From contig JAOXYC010011125.1 in the NCBI GenBank assembly GCA_028565715.1, forward strand, positions 1,060 to 15,370: DNA of 14,311 bases, given 5' to 3'. The position numbers and the translations under genes were made by a program. Shown piece by piece: positions 9,601-12,600 of this stretch (its first letter is position 1; each line of letters begins with the position of its first letter). The DNA is from Phoronis pallida. Taxonomy: Eukaryota; Phoronida; Phoronidae. The notes below the pieces were generated by a model, which was given only the letters and a program-made list of their open reading frames with translations, had not been told where the DNA came from and did no database searches.

Positions 9601-12600
9601 AAATTAAAATGTCTTGAAATTGTGAAGTCTTTCACCAGGGTGGCAGCATTGTTTTTGCTTAAAGGTGCATTTTAGGAACCACTATGTAGATACTGGCTTT
9701 ATTTAGTCAACATCACTTCGTGGTTGTTAAATGCACCTTTATAATTTGTTTTTGTTCACAGTACTGAAAAACAAAGGCAATTTTCATTTCAACATTGATT
9801 TTATTTGAAAATGCATTGATGTGAATTTCTTTGCATGAGTTGTGGTGGTTTTTAACCCTACATTCTCTACTCACTATGCTTTAGATGACGTGGTTTGAAT
9901 ATAGATGTTTAGAGCTTTGGTTTTTGGTGTGCTGAGATTTTCTTGTAACTTGCACTTTCGTTTGGTGTGGATTTTATTTTGAAAAACATGCATTAATCTT
10001 TCTCAATGTTTTTCCAAATTCACTTGTTCATAATAACTTCAAAATGATACAAAGTCAAAGAGTTTATACAAAGCCTCAGGTCATTAATTATCAAAATCTT
10101 TTAATTTGTATCTAAAATACTTAATAGTTAAAATCCCAAGATTATTGAGCTACTTGCCTTAACAATTGTTGTTTGCTTTCAGGTTTGATACAGATTGTGC
10201 AGACATCTAGTGGCCAACAGATCATCACTGCAGCCCCCCAGCTAACAGCAAGCAATGTCATACAGACTTCCGGTACTCAGCTACATACCTCCGGAACTCA
10301 ACCCTCTGTGGCAACCACCATAGCCCCATCAGCAATATCTGGCACTATCCAATCAACGACGGCTCCAGTGGTGGTGACGAATATCCCCTCCACCACAGTA
10401 GTGCAAGCTGTAGCCCCTATGCAGAAGACAGTGGCCTACCCTGTGGTTGCACAACCTACAACTGCTGCACCTAGTGTCCAGAGCATCTCAGCTGGTTCTG
10501 AGATTGTGAGGACAGTGGTGTCCCATGGTACACCGGTAGCTAGTAATGTGGTGACTGCAGCGGGTCCATCGTCAACGTTGGCTAACTCAACTGTATCCCT
10601 GACTGTCACGTCTGTTGTCCCGACCACTGCAGTCTCTGGTGCTTTATCAACACTTGTAACAGGTAGGTCCAAATGGTTATTGTGGAAATAACCCTTTGTT
10701 TTTTATCTGATGAAAAATAAAAATTGTAGTTTTACTGTAATTGTTCAGATTACAATTATGAATAGTTGACTGTTATGAAATTTGGATATTACAATTTTGA
10801 ACTCAATTATTGAATGGTGGAAACTAAGGCCCTCAAACGTGGTATTGGAATTAAGAGAGTCGTGTTCAGTAAAACCTAAATTTGAGGCAGTAATGTTTTA
10901 AATTGAAGTTATCTAACCTTCGCCTTTACCATTTCAGCTATCAATGGGAAGCCATCAGCTGTTGTGAAACCAGCTCAACAGACTACTGGGGCTCTAACAA
11001 CATCTACAGTTTTACCTGTGACAACACCTACAGTCTCAACTTTACCCAGTATGGACAGCTCCACTAATGTAATGAGACCTGTTGTACGTGTGTCACCCAT
11101 GACAACACAGGCAATAGCAAATGCCACAACAGGTAAGTTGAATGTCACATGTCTTTGAGACACTATTGCCTGGAATTCCTATTGACAAAACTAGTGACTA
11201 GGTCCTCAAAAGATGACCAATCTAACTGCAATTCAGGCCAGTCACAAATTGGTTAATTTCTCTAAACAAGACTTTTTCGGTAAATTTTGGAAAGCCTTGA
11301 CTTAATTTCTGTGGTATGATGTTAATTGTTTCGGCTTTGTCTGACAATGATGCTGACAAATCAACACTTATCTGACCACTTAGATCACCTTAAATTTACA
11401 TAGATAAGCCTTTCCAACATTATATTTACTTCAATCTCTAATATTGAGTAATCATGACAGGTGCTTCTCTGAGTACAGTAACTACATCCAGCATGACTGC
11501 TGTTGCCTCAACTACAGGAGCACAACAACCAAAGATGTCCACACGCAGTCTCTCAGCCAAAGAACAGCGTCTGGCCCGTTTCAGACAGGAGCTCAAAATA
11601 GTAAGTTCTTGTTTTGTGACTGAATTTTCAAATGGCATTGGCATGCTTATTTCAACAAATGCAGGAACCACTTGAAAGGACATATTTACAGAAGTGTAAA
11701 TCAAGATTGAAATTTCCTGCTTCAAATGGTGTCCGAATGATAAAACAGTTTGTGATACATAGAATATTTGCATTGAATATTTTCCTGTGCAATGCAAGTA
11801 TAGAATAAAAACAGAAGTGTTGAATATTTTTACCAAAATCTGTGTCCAGTCTAAGAGTCACTTTCATGCTCAGTTCAGTGACATGTCAGTGCTATAGATC
11901 CTGGTAAAGTAAAGCTGGTTTTTATGCCCCAAACACCCAATCATGCTGTTTGGATACCTAACCAGATACATGTCAAAAGTAGTCTTTAACATTTTAGTTT
12001 TTGTAGAGCATTGAAATAACTGTCAGTAGCTTTCGTACCTCAAGTTTGAATGACAGTTTATCATTCTGTAAAGTATTCATATAACATAAAAATGACTTAT
12101 TCTAGGAAACAATTGAAGAGACAAAAAAGCAGAATCGTAAAGACAAGCTACACAGACTCTCCTCAGTTAACAAGAAACGTTGCACATTTAAACCGGTGTA
12201 CGGACAGGACATGTGTGCTTCAGTTAACATCATAAACAACGAAACATTTAATCAACAGAACAATAACAATGTGTGGGAGGGGAAGGGATACCAGCACTGT
12301 AAACTGGCTGTGGGTACTGACCGGTTGTGGCACTCGACTGGTGCGCTGAAGGATATTGTACGCACACCACTACAATGTATGCAACAGCTCCATGATGTTA
12401 TTAGCAGGTATTTTGATGGCGGGGACATGGTTTACACCACTTATGGATGTGCAATAAATTATGTGTGAAAAAATATATTATACGAATCCTTGCAACTGCC
12501 AACATCTGTTTGTCAGTCTTGACAGATGGGTGCCCGAACTGTTGCTACAGTGACAGTTGCCTTTCAGTTCTACTGGTAGAGATTACCTTGTTTATGCCAG

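Larger units (their letters stand above)
9372..10182 (+). other. Intron 15 (811 nt): no snoRNA recognised, contains two inverted repeats
   Basis: This is the longest intron of the window. It has two strong inverted repeats (listed separately). The rest (9372-9578 and 9742-10182) is AT-rich, and I find no convincing H/ACA or C/D element in it. Confidence 0.6.

Noticed and set aside
9579-9627. microRNA precursor
   Set aside because: The stem is only 17 bp and does not extend outward, shorter than a typical pre-miRNA. Kept only as an inverted repeat.
9193-9675. 160-codon open frame covering e15 and intron 15
   Set aside because: It is in a different frame from the SRCAP reading frame of e15 and runs through a normal donor. 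Its translation shows no family resemblance.
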